64,000 nt of DNA. Origin: Enterococcus hulanensis. Lineage in GTDB: Bacteria; Bacillota; Bacilli; Lactobacillales; Enterococcaceae. The notes under the pieces are model-generated. The model ran no database searches. It was given only the letters and a program-made list of their open reading frames with translations, and was not told where the DNA came from. Of the stretch, positions 55,828 through 64,000 are shown one piece after another. Within the stretch, counting starts at the first letter, position 1. Every line of letters starts with the position of its first letter. The stretch covers positions 1 to 64,000 of the forward strand of contig NZ_BJED01000008.1 of NCBI RefSeq assembly GCF_005405485.1, in the 5' to 3' direction. The translations under genes and the position numbers were made by a program.

Positions 55828-57126
55828 CTAATTGTTCATTTCAGCTAGGGCGTTCAACGCTCTCTCAGCTAGCGCTTCATACCTCAATTTCTTATCACGA
55901 ATTCGCTCTGGTAAACTTGGAAATAAGCCAAAATTGGCATTCATCGGTTGAAAGTGTTTGCCTTCTGCATGAGTGATATAATATGCCATTGAACCAATCG
56001 CAGTTTCACGAGGGAACTCAATCAACTCTTCATCTTTCGCCAACTTAGCAGCATTCAAACCGGCTACCAGCCCGCTACTAGCACTTTCTACATATCCTTC
56101 AACACCCGTCATTTGACCAGCGAAGAATAAGTCAGCGCGCTTTTTACTTTGGTAGGTTGGTCGTAAAAGCTCTGGTGAATTCATAAAACTGTTGCGATGC
56201 ATAACTCCATAACGTAAGAACTCCGCATTTTCTAAACCAGGAATCAATCGGAAGACACGTTTCTGCTCGCCCCACTTCAAATGTGTTTGAAAGCCGACGA
56301 TATTGTACATTGAAGCTGCCGCATTATCTTGTCGTAACTGAATAACAGCATAAGGACGTTTACCAGTCTTTGGATCTTCTAAACCAACAGGCTTCATTGG
56401 GCCAAATAGCATCGTTTTAATCCCGCGTTTAGCCATAACTTCGATCGGCATACAGCCCTCAAAAAACTTTTCCTTCTCAAATTCTTTTTGCGGCGCAACT
56501 TCTGCATCGATCAATGCTTCGTAAAACCGCATGAATTCTTCTTCCGTCATTGGACAGTTCAGATATGCCGCCTCACCTTTATCGTAACGAGACTTCAAAT
56601 AAACCTTTTCACGATCAATGGTAGAACCATCTAGAATTGGAGCTGCTGCATCGTAAAAGTAAAATCCATGTGAGCCATTGTATTTTGCGATTTCTTCAGC
56701 AAGAGTTTCCGAAGTCAGCGGACCAGTCGCGATAACTGTGAGCCCTTCTGGAATTTTAGTGACTTCTTCGGAGTTAACTGTAACCAGCGGGTGTTCTTTT
56801 ACTTTTTTCGTAATTAATTCAGAAAAATTATTACGATCAACTGCAAGAGCGCCGCCCGCAGGCACTGCCGTCTCATCTGCCGAAGTAATTACAACAGAAT
56901 TTAATCGACGCATTTCTTCTTTTAATACACCGACTGCATTAGTCAGGCCGTTTCCGCGTAATGAATTACTGCAAACGAGCTCTGCAAAATTTCCAGTGTG
57001 ATGTGCTGGAGTAGATTTAATTGGCCGCATTTCATATAAATTTACAGGAACACCTGCCTCTGCTAACTGCCATGCAGCTTCGCTTCCGGCTAAACCGGCC
57101 CCGATAACATTAACTGTTTTTACCAT
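55828..57126 (-). CDS. trmFO: Methylenetetrahydrofolate-tRNA-(uracil-5-)-methyltransferase TrmFO
   Basis: This 432-aa flavoenzyme makes m5U54 in the tRNA T-loop with folate as donor. The FAD site [13 protein letters not shown] (about 6-18), LYEMRP and [19 protein letters not shown] (about 48-66) and the C-terminal [16 protein letters not shown] (about 330-345) are family marks. It lies 20 bp after topA, as in other lactobacillales. Confidence 0.97.
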   Translation of the reverse strand: MVKTVNVIGAGLAGSEAAWQLAEAGVPVNLYEMRPIKSTPAHHTGNFAELVCSNSLRGNGLTNAVGVLKEEMRRLNSVVITSADETAVPAGGALAVDRNNFSELITKKVKEHPLVTVNSEEVTKIPEGLTVIATGPLTSETLAEEIAKYNGSHGFYFYDAAAPILDGSTIDREKVYLKSRYDKGEAAYLNCPMTEEEFMRFYEALIDAEVAPQKEFEKEKFFEGCMPIEVMAKRGIKTMLFGPMKPVGLEDPKTGKRPYAVIQLRQDNAAASMYNIVGFQTHLKWGEQKRVFRLIPGLENAEFLRYGVMHRNSFMNSPELLRPTYQSKKRADLFFAGQMTGVEGYVESASSGLVAGLNAAKLAKDEELIEFPRETAIGSMAYYITHAEGKHFQPMNANFGLFPSLPERIRDKKLRYEALAERALNALAEMNN

Positions 57127-57146
57127 CTATTCCTCACTTATAAAAA

Positions 57147-59225
57147 TTATTTTTGTACTGTTTCTTCGTAATCTCCATTAACACAGACAACCTGTTTGCC
57201 GCCTTTGACTTTTTTCTCAACTAGGTAGCCATCACATTTTGGACAGCTGCGGCCGACTGGTTTATCCCAAGAAGTAAAGTCACAGTCTGGATAGCGTGAA
57301 CAACCATAGAATAAACGATTTTTCTTTGATTTCCGTTCCACGACTTGTCCTTTATGACAAACTGGGCATTCAACACCAATTTCTTTAATAATCGGTTTTG
57401 TGTTGCGACAGTCAGGAAAATTACTACATGCATAGAATTTACCATAACGTCCTAATTTGATTACCATAGGGTGACCGCAAACATCACAATCAAAGCCGGC
57501 TGGTTCATCTTTGATTTGGATTTTTTCAATGCCTTCTTCAGCTTTTTCAAGCTCTACTGCAAATGGCTTGTAGAATCGGTCTACAACCTTAGTCCATTCT
57601 TCCTTGCCTTCTTCGACCTTATCTAGATCATTTTCCATTTCGGCCGTAAAGTTGACATCCACTATTTGTGGGAAGAAATCAACAATTAAGGTATTAACAA
57701 TCTCACCAAGCTCGGTTGGTTCAAATCGTCTTTGAGTTAGTTTCACATAGTAACGACGTTGGATCGTATCCAACGTTGGAGCATAAGTTGATGGTCGGCC
57801 CACTCCGTTTTCTTCAAGTGTCTTGATTAACGTTGCTTCACTAAAACGAGCTGGCGGCTGAGTGAAGTGCTGTTTCGGTTCGATATTGACAGATTGAACC
57901 ACTTCGCCTTTTTCAAGTTCCGGCAAAATGTTTTCCTTATCCTCTTTGCCATCGTCACGACCTTCGATATAGACTTGCATGAATCCTTTAAACTTGATTT
58001 TAGAACCATTAGCAATGAAAATCACACCATTTTGCTCCAAAGTCACTTTCATTGTATCCAGAATAGCCGCAGTCATTTGACTAGCAACAAAACGCGACCA
58101 AATCAAGGTATAAAGTTTTAATTGATCTTTATCTAAATATTGTTTCATCTCATCCGGTGTCCGTTGAACACTTGTTGGTCGAATTGCTTCATGGGCATCT
58201 TGCGCCCCTTGTGGATTTTTCGCTTTACGTGCATGGTGTTGCGAATACTCTTTACCGTAAGTTTTTTCAATAAATTCCGCTGCCTCAGTCTTAGCAGTAT
58301 CCGAAATACGAGTTGAGTCGGTACGCATATAGGTAATTAAACCTACTGTACCTTGCTTGCCCAAAGCGATCCCTTCATACAATTGCTGAGCAACCATCAT
58401 GGTTTTTCTAGTACGGAAGTTTAATTTACGAGCGGATTCCTGTTGCATGTTACTAGTAGTAAATGGCAATGCTGGATTCCGTCTTCGTTCCTTTTTCTCA
58501 ACTTTGGTTACTTCATAATCCTTACCATCAATCCTTGAAGTGACTTCTTTCACTGCTTCGGCGTTCGAAAGCTTTTTCTTTTTCCCATCAATACCCCAGA
58601 AGTTAGCCTTAAATTTCTTAGTTTTCTTCTTGAAATTTCCATCAATACTCCAGTATTCTTCTGGTATAAAATCACGAATATCCTGCTCACGGTCAATAAT
58701 CATCTTCAGAGCGATCGATTGAACACGTCCGGCACTCAAGCCTTTTTTAATTTTTTTCCAAAGAATTGGCGAAATTGAATAACCTACTAATCGGTCCAAT
58801 GCTCGTCGTGCCTGTTGAGCATCGACTAAAGAGACATCAATTGAACGAGGTTCTTTGAATGCTGCCTTAACAGCATTTTTTGTAATTTCATTAAAGACAA
58901 CACGATTTTTATCTTTTAAGTCTAACCCTAACAAATAGGCAAGATGCCATGCTATGGCTTCTCCTTCTCTATCCGGGTCACTTGCGAGATAAACTTTTTG
59001 CGCTTTTTTAGCTGCCTGCTTCAAACTTTTGATAACATCGCCCTTGCCACGAATCGAGATATAATGAGGTTCGTAATTATTCTCAACATCGATCCCCATT
59101 TTACTTTTTGGCAAGTCACGAACATGTCCAACACTTGCTACCACTTTGTAGTTTCTTCCTAAATATTTCTCAATGGTCTTTGCTTTTGCTGGTGATTCCA
59201 CGATAACTAGGTATTTATAGGCCAA
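57147..59225 (-). CDS. topA: DNA topoisomerase I
   Basis: This 692-aa type IA enzyme relaxes negative supercoils. [23 protein letters not shown] opens the chain; the active-site Tyr is in TYMRTDSTR (about 295); the C-terminus has zinc-binding modules CDVCGH..., CPVCHKG... and a shorter CPKCDGY one that lacks a full Cys4 set. The start is TTG 59225 with GAGGAGG 9 nt upstream; the in-frame 59243 start has no site. Confidence 0.96.
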   Translation of the reverse strand: MAYKYLVIVESPAKAKTIEKYLGRNYKVVASVGHVRDLPKSKMGIDVENNYEPHYISIRGKGDVIKSLKQAAKKAQKVYLASDPDREGEAIAWHLAYLLGLDLKDKNRVVFNEITKNAVKAAFKEPRSIDVSLVDAQQARRALDRLVGYSISPILWKKIKKGLSAGRVQSIALKMIIDREQDIRDFIPEEYWSIDGNFKKKTKKFKANFWGIDGKKKKLSNAEAVKEVTSRIDGKDYEVTKVEKKERRRNPALPFTTSNMQQESARKLNFRTRKTMMVAQQLYEGIALGKQGTVGLITYMRTDSTRISDTAKTEAAEFIEKTYGKEYSQHHARKAKNPQGAQDAHEAIRPTSVQRTPDEMKQYLDKDQLKLYTLIWSRFVASQMTAAILDTMKVTLEQNGVIFIANGSKIKFKGFMQVYIEGRDDGKEDKENILPELEKGEVVQSVNIEPKQHFTQPPARFSEATLIKTLEENGVGRPSTYAPTLDTIQRRYYVKLTQRRFEPTELGEIVNTLIVDFFPQIVDVNFTAEMENDLDKVEEGKEEWTKVVDRFYKPFAVELEKAEEGIEKIQIKDEPAGFDCDVCGHPMVIKLGRYGKFYACSNFPDCRNTKPIIKEIGVECPVCHKGQVVERKSKKNRLFYGCSRYPDCDFTSWDKPVGRSCPKCDGYLVEKKVKGGKQVVCVNGDYEETVQK

Positions 59226-59326
59226 ATGTATTTGCCTCCTCAATTTTTTCTTCTATTATATATCGGTAACTACTGACAAATCGTAGCCTATAATACGCTA
59301 TTCAAATTTTGTTTGTCAAGTCAGGT

Positions 59327-60181
59327 CTAGTGAATTTTATTCCATAAATCATAAGAATCAAAAATATCCTGTGTTTTTTCAACACAAATCGCACCATCTT
59401 GTATTAGCTGATGACACCCACTAGATCGCCCATCCAATATTGATCCGGGAACCACAAATACATCTTTTCCATATTCCAAACTTTGTTGAGCAGTGATTAG
59501 TGATCCGCTGCGTTTTTTTGCTTCAACTACCAAAACGCCGCTGCTCAGTCCTGCAATAATTCGATTTCTCATTGGAAAGTGAAATTTTGCCGGAGTCGTA
59601 CCATTTGGATATTCGCTCAAAACTAAATGGTGTTGACTCATTTCTATTTGTAAATTACCGCTAGATTTAGGATAACAAATATCCAAGCCAGTTCCAACTA
59701 CTCCAATCGTTTTTCCTTGATTGCTAATAGCAAATTGGTGAGCAAAACTATCAATCCCCTTAGCCAGTCCGCTAACTATTATAAATCCCCGTTTGGTAAT
59801 ATCTGGCAGCAATTCCTCTAAAACATGATAACCATAGTTTGTCGCATCTCGAGCACCTACGATTGCCAACATATTTCGCTTTAGTAAATTCAAATCACCT
59901 TTATAAAATAATACTAACGGCGGAGTTGGGACATACCGCAATGCATCTGGATACTCTTCATCTTCAATAGTGATGAACTGATGAGTCCTTTGGATCTCGC
60001 TTAATCGTTCCTCCGTCCACTCATTCCAATCGTTCGTTTTAGTGGTTTGTGCCAATAAACGTACTTCTAATCCATCAAATTCCCACCATTGATGCCTCTT
60101 AGCGAATTGATAAATCTGTTGCTTGCCAAATGCCCCGATTCCTTTTGTTAAACTTAAACGTAATAGAAAATTATTTTTCAA
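59327..60181 (-). CDS. dprA: DNA processing protein DprA
   Basis: This 284-aa ssDNA-binding protein loads RecA during transformation. The Rossmann-like fold spans about 70-280, with VGARDATNYG (about 107), SGLAKGIDSFAH (about 135) and VVGTGLDICYPKSS (about 155). Start is TTG 60181 with AGAGGG upstream. DprA alone does not show natural competence. Confidence 0.95.
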   Translation of the reverse strand: MKNNFLLRLSLTKGIGAFGKQQIYQFAKRHQWWEFDGLEVRLLAQTTKTNDWNEWTEERLSEIQRTHQFITIEDEEYPDALRYVPTPPLVLFYKGDLNLLKRNMLAIVGARDATNYGYHVLEELLPDITKRGFIIVSGLAKGIDSFAHQFAISNQGKTIGVVGTGLDICYPKSSGNLQIEMSQHHLVLSEYPNGTTPAKFHFPMRNRIIAGLSSGVLVVEAKKRSGSLITAQQSLEYGKDVFVVPGSILDGRSSGCHQLIQDGAICVEKTQDIFDSYDLWNKIH

Positions 60182-60238
60182 AAAAATCCCTCTTTTCAGC
60201 TCTTTACCAAAAGATACTCAAAAAAGAAGGATTTTATT

Positions 60239-61006
60239 TTATAAATTTTTAATTGGGGCAAAAGTTTTACGATGAATTGGCAGAATTCCTTGCGTTTCTA
60301 TGGCTAGCAAGTGCTCCTTAGTTCCATATCCAGCATTCTTGGCAAAACCATAAGCGGGATATTTCTCTCCATATCTTGTCATCCATTCATCACGATAGAC
60401 TTTTGCAATGATGCTTGCAGCGGCGATCGAAACTGATCGTGCATCACCTTTGATAATTTTTTCTTGCGGCAAACCATTATCTAGAACCATCGCATCAATC
60501 AACAAACAGTCCGGTGCAATTTCTAACTGGTCTATCGCACGTTGCATGGCCACTTTAGTCGCTTGGTAGATATTTAATTGATCAATTTCTTCTGCCGTTG
60601 CTTCACCAATACCAATTGCACGCGCATTTTTTTTGATTTCTGCAACAAGCTCTTCACGCTTATGTGCTGAAAGTTGCTTTGAATCATTCAAACCTAAGAT
60701 CTCATGTTCTTCATTTAAAATAACTGCTGCTGCAACCACTGGTCCAGCCAATGGTCCACGTCCAACCTCGTCAATGCCGCAAATTGCTTGAAAGCCAAGT
60801 GACTTCTTCTCATTCTCAAAAACTGACATTTCATGATATTTTTCAGCTAGTGCAGCTTGTTTTTCTTGCTGCTTTTGCCACTGGTTTAGCGCTTGTTGGA
60901 CACCTTTGCGGGGGTCTTGTCGAAATTCTGCTAAACGAGGATCATCTGACGAGATGATGTTCTTGATCTCTGCCTTCACTACGCTGATTGATAATTTTTC
61001 CATCAT
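60239..61006 (-). CDS. rnhB: Ribonuclease HII
   Basis: This 255-aa enzyme cuts ribonucleotides in DNA. Catalytic acidic residues are in [15 protein letters not shown] (about 77-91) and LIDAM (about 169-173), with the Asp/Glu set kept. The N-terminal helical extension (about 1-70) is the usual Firmicute form. The first ATG overlaps the rbgA stop by 4 nt, so translation is coupled. Confidence 0.96.
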   Translation of the reverse strand: MMEKLSISVVKAEIKNIISSDDPRLAEFRQDPRKGVQQALNQWQKQQEKQAALAEKYHEMSVFENEKKSLGFQAICGIDEVGRGPLAGPVVAAAVILNEEHEILGLNDSKQLSAHKREELVAEIKKNARAIGIGEATAEEIDQLNIYQATKVAMQRAIDQLEIAPDCLLIDAMVLDNGLPQEKIIKGDARSVSIAAASIIAKVYRDEWMTRYGEKYPAYGFAKNAGYGTKEHLLAIETQGILPIHRKTFAPIKNL

Positions 61007-61851
61007 TCACTCAGCTCCTCAAAACGATCCAGCGTGTAACGACCTAACTTACCTTGACGCAATTCAAGAATCAACATCTCACTTGCACGCTCATAATCAT
61101 CTTTAAACCCGCGTTTTTCAGAAATTAGTAATAATAATTCAGGCAGTGCCATAAATAAGTCTTCATCCGATAATTTATAACGAGACTTTAATTGCTCTGG
61201 ATAAAATCGGCAGAATACTTCTAGTTCATAAAGAGCCAAATCATCCAAGTGCAAAAGATCATCCTTGATTGCTCCTGTTAGAGCTAATTTCTTCCCGACT
61301 GCGGGGTCCTCGAATTTAGGCCACAAAATTCCGGGAGTATCTAACAGCTCTAATTGAGAACCAAAACGTAACCATTGCTGACCTTTAGTAACTCCAGGTC
61401 GATTACCGGTACTTGCAATTTTCTTTCCGGCTAAATGATTCAATAATGTAGATTTTCCTACATTGGGTATCCCTAAAACCATTGCCCGAATTGCTCGCGG
61501 CTTCAGCCCTCTTTCTTTATCACGAGCAATTTTTTCTGCTAAAACTTTTTTACTAGCAGGAACAATTTGTTTAACGCTTTTATCATCCTTAGCAGTCAAC
61601 GCAAGTACGTGATGTCCCTGACCTCGAAAATAGTTCACCCATAAATTGGTTTGGTTAGGGTCAGCTAAGTCAGACTTATTTAGCAGAATTAAACGGGGCT
61701 TTTGCTGTACAATTTGGTCTAGCATTGGATTACGTGATGATAGTGGCAATCGAGCATCAATCAGCTCAAAGACAATGTCGACAAATTTTAGCTTCTCAGC
61801 GACTTCTCGTCTAGCTTTAGCCATATGTCCGGGAAACCATTGAATAGTCAT
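61003..61851 (-). CDS. rbgA: Ribosome biogenesis GTPase A (YlqF)
   Basis: This 282-aa circularly permuted GTPase helps assemble the 50S subunit. The G motifs appear in permuted order: LNKSDLAD (about 58), then [12 protein letters not shown] (about 127-138), then [10 protein letters not shown] (about 171). The C-terminal ANTAR-like RNA-binding helices follow. AAGGAGG precedes the ATG. Confidence 0.97.
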   Translation of the reverse strand: MTIQWFPGHMAKARREVAEKLKFVDIVFELIDARLPLSSRNPMLDQIVQQKPRLILLNKSDLADPNQTNLWVNYFRGQGHHVLALTAKDDKSVKQIVPASKKVLAEKIARDKERGLKPRAIRAMVLGIPNVGKSTLLNHLAGKKIASTGNRPGVTKGQQWLRFGSQLELLDTPGILWPKFEDPAVGKKLALTGAIKDDLLHLDDLALYELEVFCRFYPEQLKSRYKLSDEDLFMALPELLLLISEKRGFKDDYERASEMLILELRQGKLGRYTLDRFEELSE

Positions 61852-62158
61852 ATATATTTCCTCCTTGAAAGTGATATTTGTCAGTCTAAAATTTCTGTTT
61901 CAATTTAAGTATACGTTTCTTGAACGCTTCGAAATTTGTAAATCATTAAAAGTAATAAAGTTTTATACCGCTTCTAACTTGTTGCATCTATAGGTTTAAG
62001 CTTTTATTTCCAACCGCTATTGTATCACAACTATCTTTTTTTGCGATGTCTCGCTTCTATTTTTTATGCAGAATCTGATTTTCTTACTGCTGTTTATGTA
62101 CGTAAAAACAGTCACAAAAGTTTTTGATCAGGCTTTTGTGACTGCTCTGCTTTTTAAA
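61852..62158. other. Intergenic stretch without a gene
   Basis: It holds the rbgA ribosome site near 61858-61865 and the terminator of the C45-type gene at 62109-62144. No open frame with a ribosome site is seen, and no clear promoter for rbgA could be picked out. Confidence 0.7.
62105..62146 (-). terminator. Terminator after the C45-type gene
   Basis: CAGTCACAAAAG (62109-62120) and CTTTTGTGACTG (62133-62144). The minus strand continues with TTTTTACG. Confidence 0.93.
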
Positions 62159-63166
62159 TTAGAAAGTAAAACGTGAATCTTCTTTAAATTTTTTTCGTGA
62201 TGGATTCCCTTCGCATCGATAAATCTGCTTATTTCTTAAATCATAAATCGAGGACCAAACTGTATCTTTTCCCGTTTTGCGATCATACTGACATAAAAAT
62301 CCATAACCGCCGCCTAATAATTTTTGCCCTTCAGATAAGCTCATATTTTGATAGTGCGTCGATAAATACTGTTCCAATGTTTGATAGCGCTCCTCTGCAA
62401 ACCAATCGTCATCCACTGTTATTTTTTGGTCCAGCATCTCTGGCAAATGAAAGCTATTTGTTGCACAACAATATCCTTTTTCCGTTAGAGAATGATGAAC
62501 CAGCTGATCATTCGTAAACTCAACTACACAAGCTTCTCCAGTAGTATCTGCCAGCACTAGTGTCCCAGCAGTACACCGTGGAATGGTCTCTAGCAGGGCC
62601 AAAGCCTCTTCCACACTCCGACATTTTTCTAACAGCATTCGTAAAATCATACCAACGTTCATTCCCGGCTTAATGCTGTCAGGAAAAACGGACGTAAGAG
62701 CGATCGCCAATCCCCATTGATTGATCCCATCTTCCATTTCCACAAAAGCTGTTGTATTACCAGAAAAAGAATAGGAATCAGTTTCTTTAAATGTATACAA
62801 ACAGTTCATATACAATTTCTCGATAGCCGTTAGAAAGTCGCTATTGCGGCCGAGCAAAAAGGTTTGTTCGTTTTTAACAATAAAACTAGAACAATTCGTT
62901 ACTCTGACAAGAGCATACATAGAAAAAAGGACAGGATACAACGAGGCTGGTTCGATTGATTGACCAGCGGCTATCCCTTTGATTTCATCAATAACCTCTG
63001 GGAAAAATTCTTTATAATAGGGGAGACAATTCTCTGAGAATTCTTCCATTTCCTTAGTAATTTCAAACGGAATATTGTCTAGCAAATTTTTATTATTCTT
63101 TTTCAAAAGCTCTCCCCACTTTTTTCCTATTTCATAGTGAGTGCCTTTAAATCTTGCATGATACAT
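62159..63166 (-). CDS. C45-family Ntn hydrolase (acyl-CoA:6-APA acyltransferase-like)
   Basis: This 335-aa protein shows the IAT/carcinine-hydrolase fold. The likely nucleophile is Cys92 in TNCSSF, which in the family becomes the new N-terminus after self-cleavage. The GRNSDF and YNN-like NTTAFVEMEDGINQWGLAIA segments and ATNSF near 245 fit. There is no signal peptide. Known relatives act on amides such as penicillins, carcinine or N-acyl amino acids. The substrate here is unknown. It is a lone gene with its own terminator. Confidence 0.82.
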   Translation of the reverse strand: MYHARFKGTHYEIGKKWGELLKKNNKNLLDNIPFEITKEMEEFSENCLPYYKEFFPEVIDEIKGIAAGQSIEPASLYPVLFSMYALVRVTNCSSFIVKNEQTFLLGRNSDFLTAIEKLYMNCLYTFKETDSYSFSGNTTAFVEMEDGINQWGLAIALTSVFPDSIKPGMNVGMILRMLLEKCRSVEEALALLETIPRCTAGTLVLADTTGEACVVEFTNDQLVHHSLTEKGYCCATNSFHLPEMLDQKITVDDDWFAEERYQTLEQYLSTHYQNMSLSEGQKLLGGGYGFLCQYDRKTGKDTVWSSIYDLRNKQIYRCEGNPSRKKFKEDSRFTF

Positions 63167-63283
63167 ATTTTTATCTCCTTTATATTTGTTAGGAGTCGAC
63201 TTCCTATCTCAAGATTACCCTAATAAAAATTTAACTTCAATTGAATAAAATGAGAACAGTTTTCATTTTTTATTTTGCTCAAA

Positions 63284-63309
63284 AAAAAGATGGAGCAATC
63301 CATCTTTTA
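63284..63309 (-). terminator. Terminator after lepB
   Basis: AAAGATGG (63286-63293) and CCATCTTT (63300-63307). The minus strand continues with a T run. It overlaps the lepB stop codon. Confidence 0.9.
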
Positions 63310-63855
63310 CGAAATAATTTTAATGTGGGTCAGTGGGTAATATACAGCCTGAGCCTTACCTAAAATATCTTTACTCTGAACCGTGCCGAATGATCGGCTG
63401 TCTTTAGAGATTCGCCGATTATCTCCTAATACGAAATACTCATTTTTCGGCAGTTGTCGTTCACCAAGCAGCTCTTCCAGTTGGAAATCCGTCGTATAGG
63501 GAGAAACTTGATGATCATGATTTCGGTTGTTGGTAAGAAAAGATTCTGAAACTTTCTCGCCGTTAATATAAAGTTGATCCTTGTCATAGCGAACCTCGTC
63601 GCCTGGCAGCCCAATTACACGTTTAATATAGATTGTTCCATCAGGTTGTTGAAAAACGATCACATCAAAACGCTTAACCTTGCTGAATTTTTCCATCAGA
63701 ATCATATCTCCTTGAGTCAGCGTTTGGTCCATTGAATTACCAGTTACAGGAACTGGAATCAATAGAAATCCGCGAACGATCACTCCTACAAAGAGGGAGA
63801 TTATAAAATATTTGACACCTAACCATAAATGGTTTTTCGTAAATAAATCTTTCAA
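63307..63855 (-). CDS. lepB: Signal peptidase I
   Basis: This 182-aa membrane peptidase removes signal peptides. One N-terminal transmembrane helix (about 11-33), the catalytic Ser in TGNSMDQTL (about 37-45), the Lys in YIKRVIGLPGDE (about 79-90) and the GDNRRISKDSRSFG box (about 150-163) are standard. TTG 63855 with GGGAGGGG just upstream is the start. The open frame continues back to 63999 without a ribosome site. It is 43 bp after the upstream gene. Confidence 0.95.
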   Translation of the reverse strand: MKDLFTKNHLWLGVKYFIISLFVGVIVRGFLLIPVPVTGNSMDQTLTQGDMILMEKFSKVKRFDVIVFQQPDGTIYIKRVIGLPGDEVRYDKDQLYINGEKVSESFLTNNRNHDHQVSPYTTDFQLEELLGERQLPKNEYFVLGDNRRISKDSRSFGTVQSKDILGKAQAVYYPLTHIKIIS

Positions 63856-63898
63856 CTCGTCCCCTCCCTGTAACAAAAAGCACCTGAATAAAACTCTG

Positions 63899-64000
63899 TT
63901 ACTTATTTTTGAGCGTTTCAATAGCTTTAGCATAGGCGACATCATTAGATTTGACAAGTTCGAATACTTTTTCTTGCAAAGCATCGATCGTTTTATCATC
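63899..64000 (-). CDS. C-terminal end of an unidentified gene (cut by the window edge)
   Basis: The minus strand reads 33 codons in frame from the edge to TAA (63899-63901). The visible tail is helical and charged (DALQEKVFELVKSNDVAYAK). The family cannot be named from this length. It lies 43 bp before lepB, so the two probably share a transcript. Confidence 0.6.
   Translation of the reverse strand, partial: DDKTIDALQEKVFELVKSNDVAYAKAIETLKNK

Overview
The window is an AT-rich, low-GC Gram-positive chromosome segment. It reads as ordinary core genome of an Enterococcus or close relative. The pointers are the block lepB-rbgA-rnhB-dprA-topA-trmFO-xerC-hslVU-codY, a beta-glucoside PTS with a LicT-type antiterminator, pflB/pflA beside a manganese pyrophosphatase, parE/parC, strong AGGAGG ribosome sites and CcpA-type cre sites. 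The full glycogen cluster (absent, from memory, from E. faecalis) suggests one of the glycogen-forming enterococci. The species cannot be fixed from this alone. I see no prophage, complete insertion sequence, CRISPR array or rRNA.

Layout. 1-350: two copies of a hairpin repeat downstream of licT. 351-4690: a minus-strand beta-glucoside operon (bglP, GH1 phospho-glucosidase, licT) with a promoter, a cre site and a RAT/terminator switch. 4706-6743: a LysR regulator divergent from azlCD. 6744-7541: non-coding and decayed, with a broken gene remnant. 7542-9377: lepA. 9480-11983: an Eis-like acetyltransferase, a nucleoside deoxyribosyltransferase and a membrane protein, tightly coupled. 12024-18896: single-gene units, including three exported cell-wall enzymes or enzyme-like proteins (a C39-like cysteine peptidase, a GH73 glucosaminidase and an M15 carboxypeptidase), an oxidoreductase and an aromatic-acid-exporter-like protein. 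18919-22248: an ABC exporter. 22411-23405: a small Cys-rich protein and a Lnu(A)-like nucleotidyltransferase. 23481-25529: nagA, with a NagR-type operator, and an XRE/TPR regulator. 25714-25797: tRNA-Leu(AAG). 26797-36817: the glycogen operon glgB-glgC-glgD-glgA-glgP plus a GH13 glucan hydrolase. 37242-41532: a UPF0316 protein, an alpha/beta hydrolase, a hypothetical protein, ppaC and pflA. 41669-43960: pflB. 44246-48750: parE-parC. 49013-51751: a CoA-binding protein, plsY, a NUDIX hydrolase and an aldose-epimerase-like protein. 51878-61851: the codY/hslUV/xerC, trmFO, topA, dprA, rnhB and rbgA block. 62159-64000: a C45-type Ntn hydrolase, lepB and the tail of one more gene.

The genes together describe a fermentative, sugar-responsive cell. 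Beta-glucosides and amino sugars are taken up under CcpA, LicT and probable NagR control, surplus glucose is stored as glycogen, and pyruvate is split by formate lyase under a predicted cre site. The later half is housekeeping: DNA topology, chromosome-dimer resolution, tRNA modification, ribosome assembly, proteolysis and secretion. No clear new multi-gene system is visible. The best leads are the duplicated terminator-like hairpins at 1-253, the chromosomal lincosamide-nucleotidyltransferase homologue, the structured leader before the Eis-like gene, the operator or hairpin inverted repeats before several operons, and the decayed locus between azlD and lepA.
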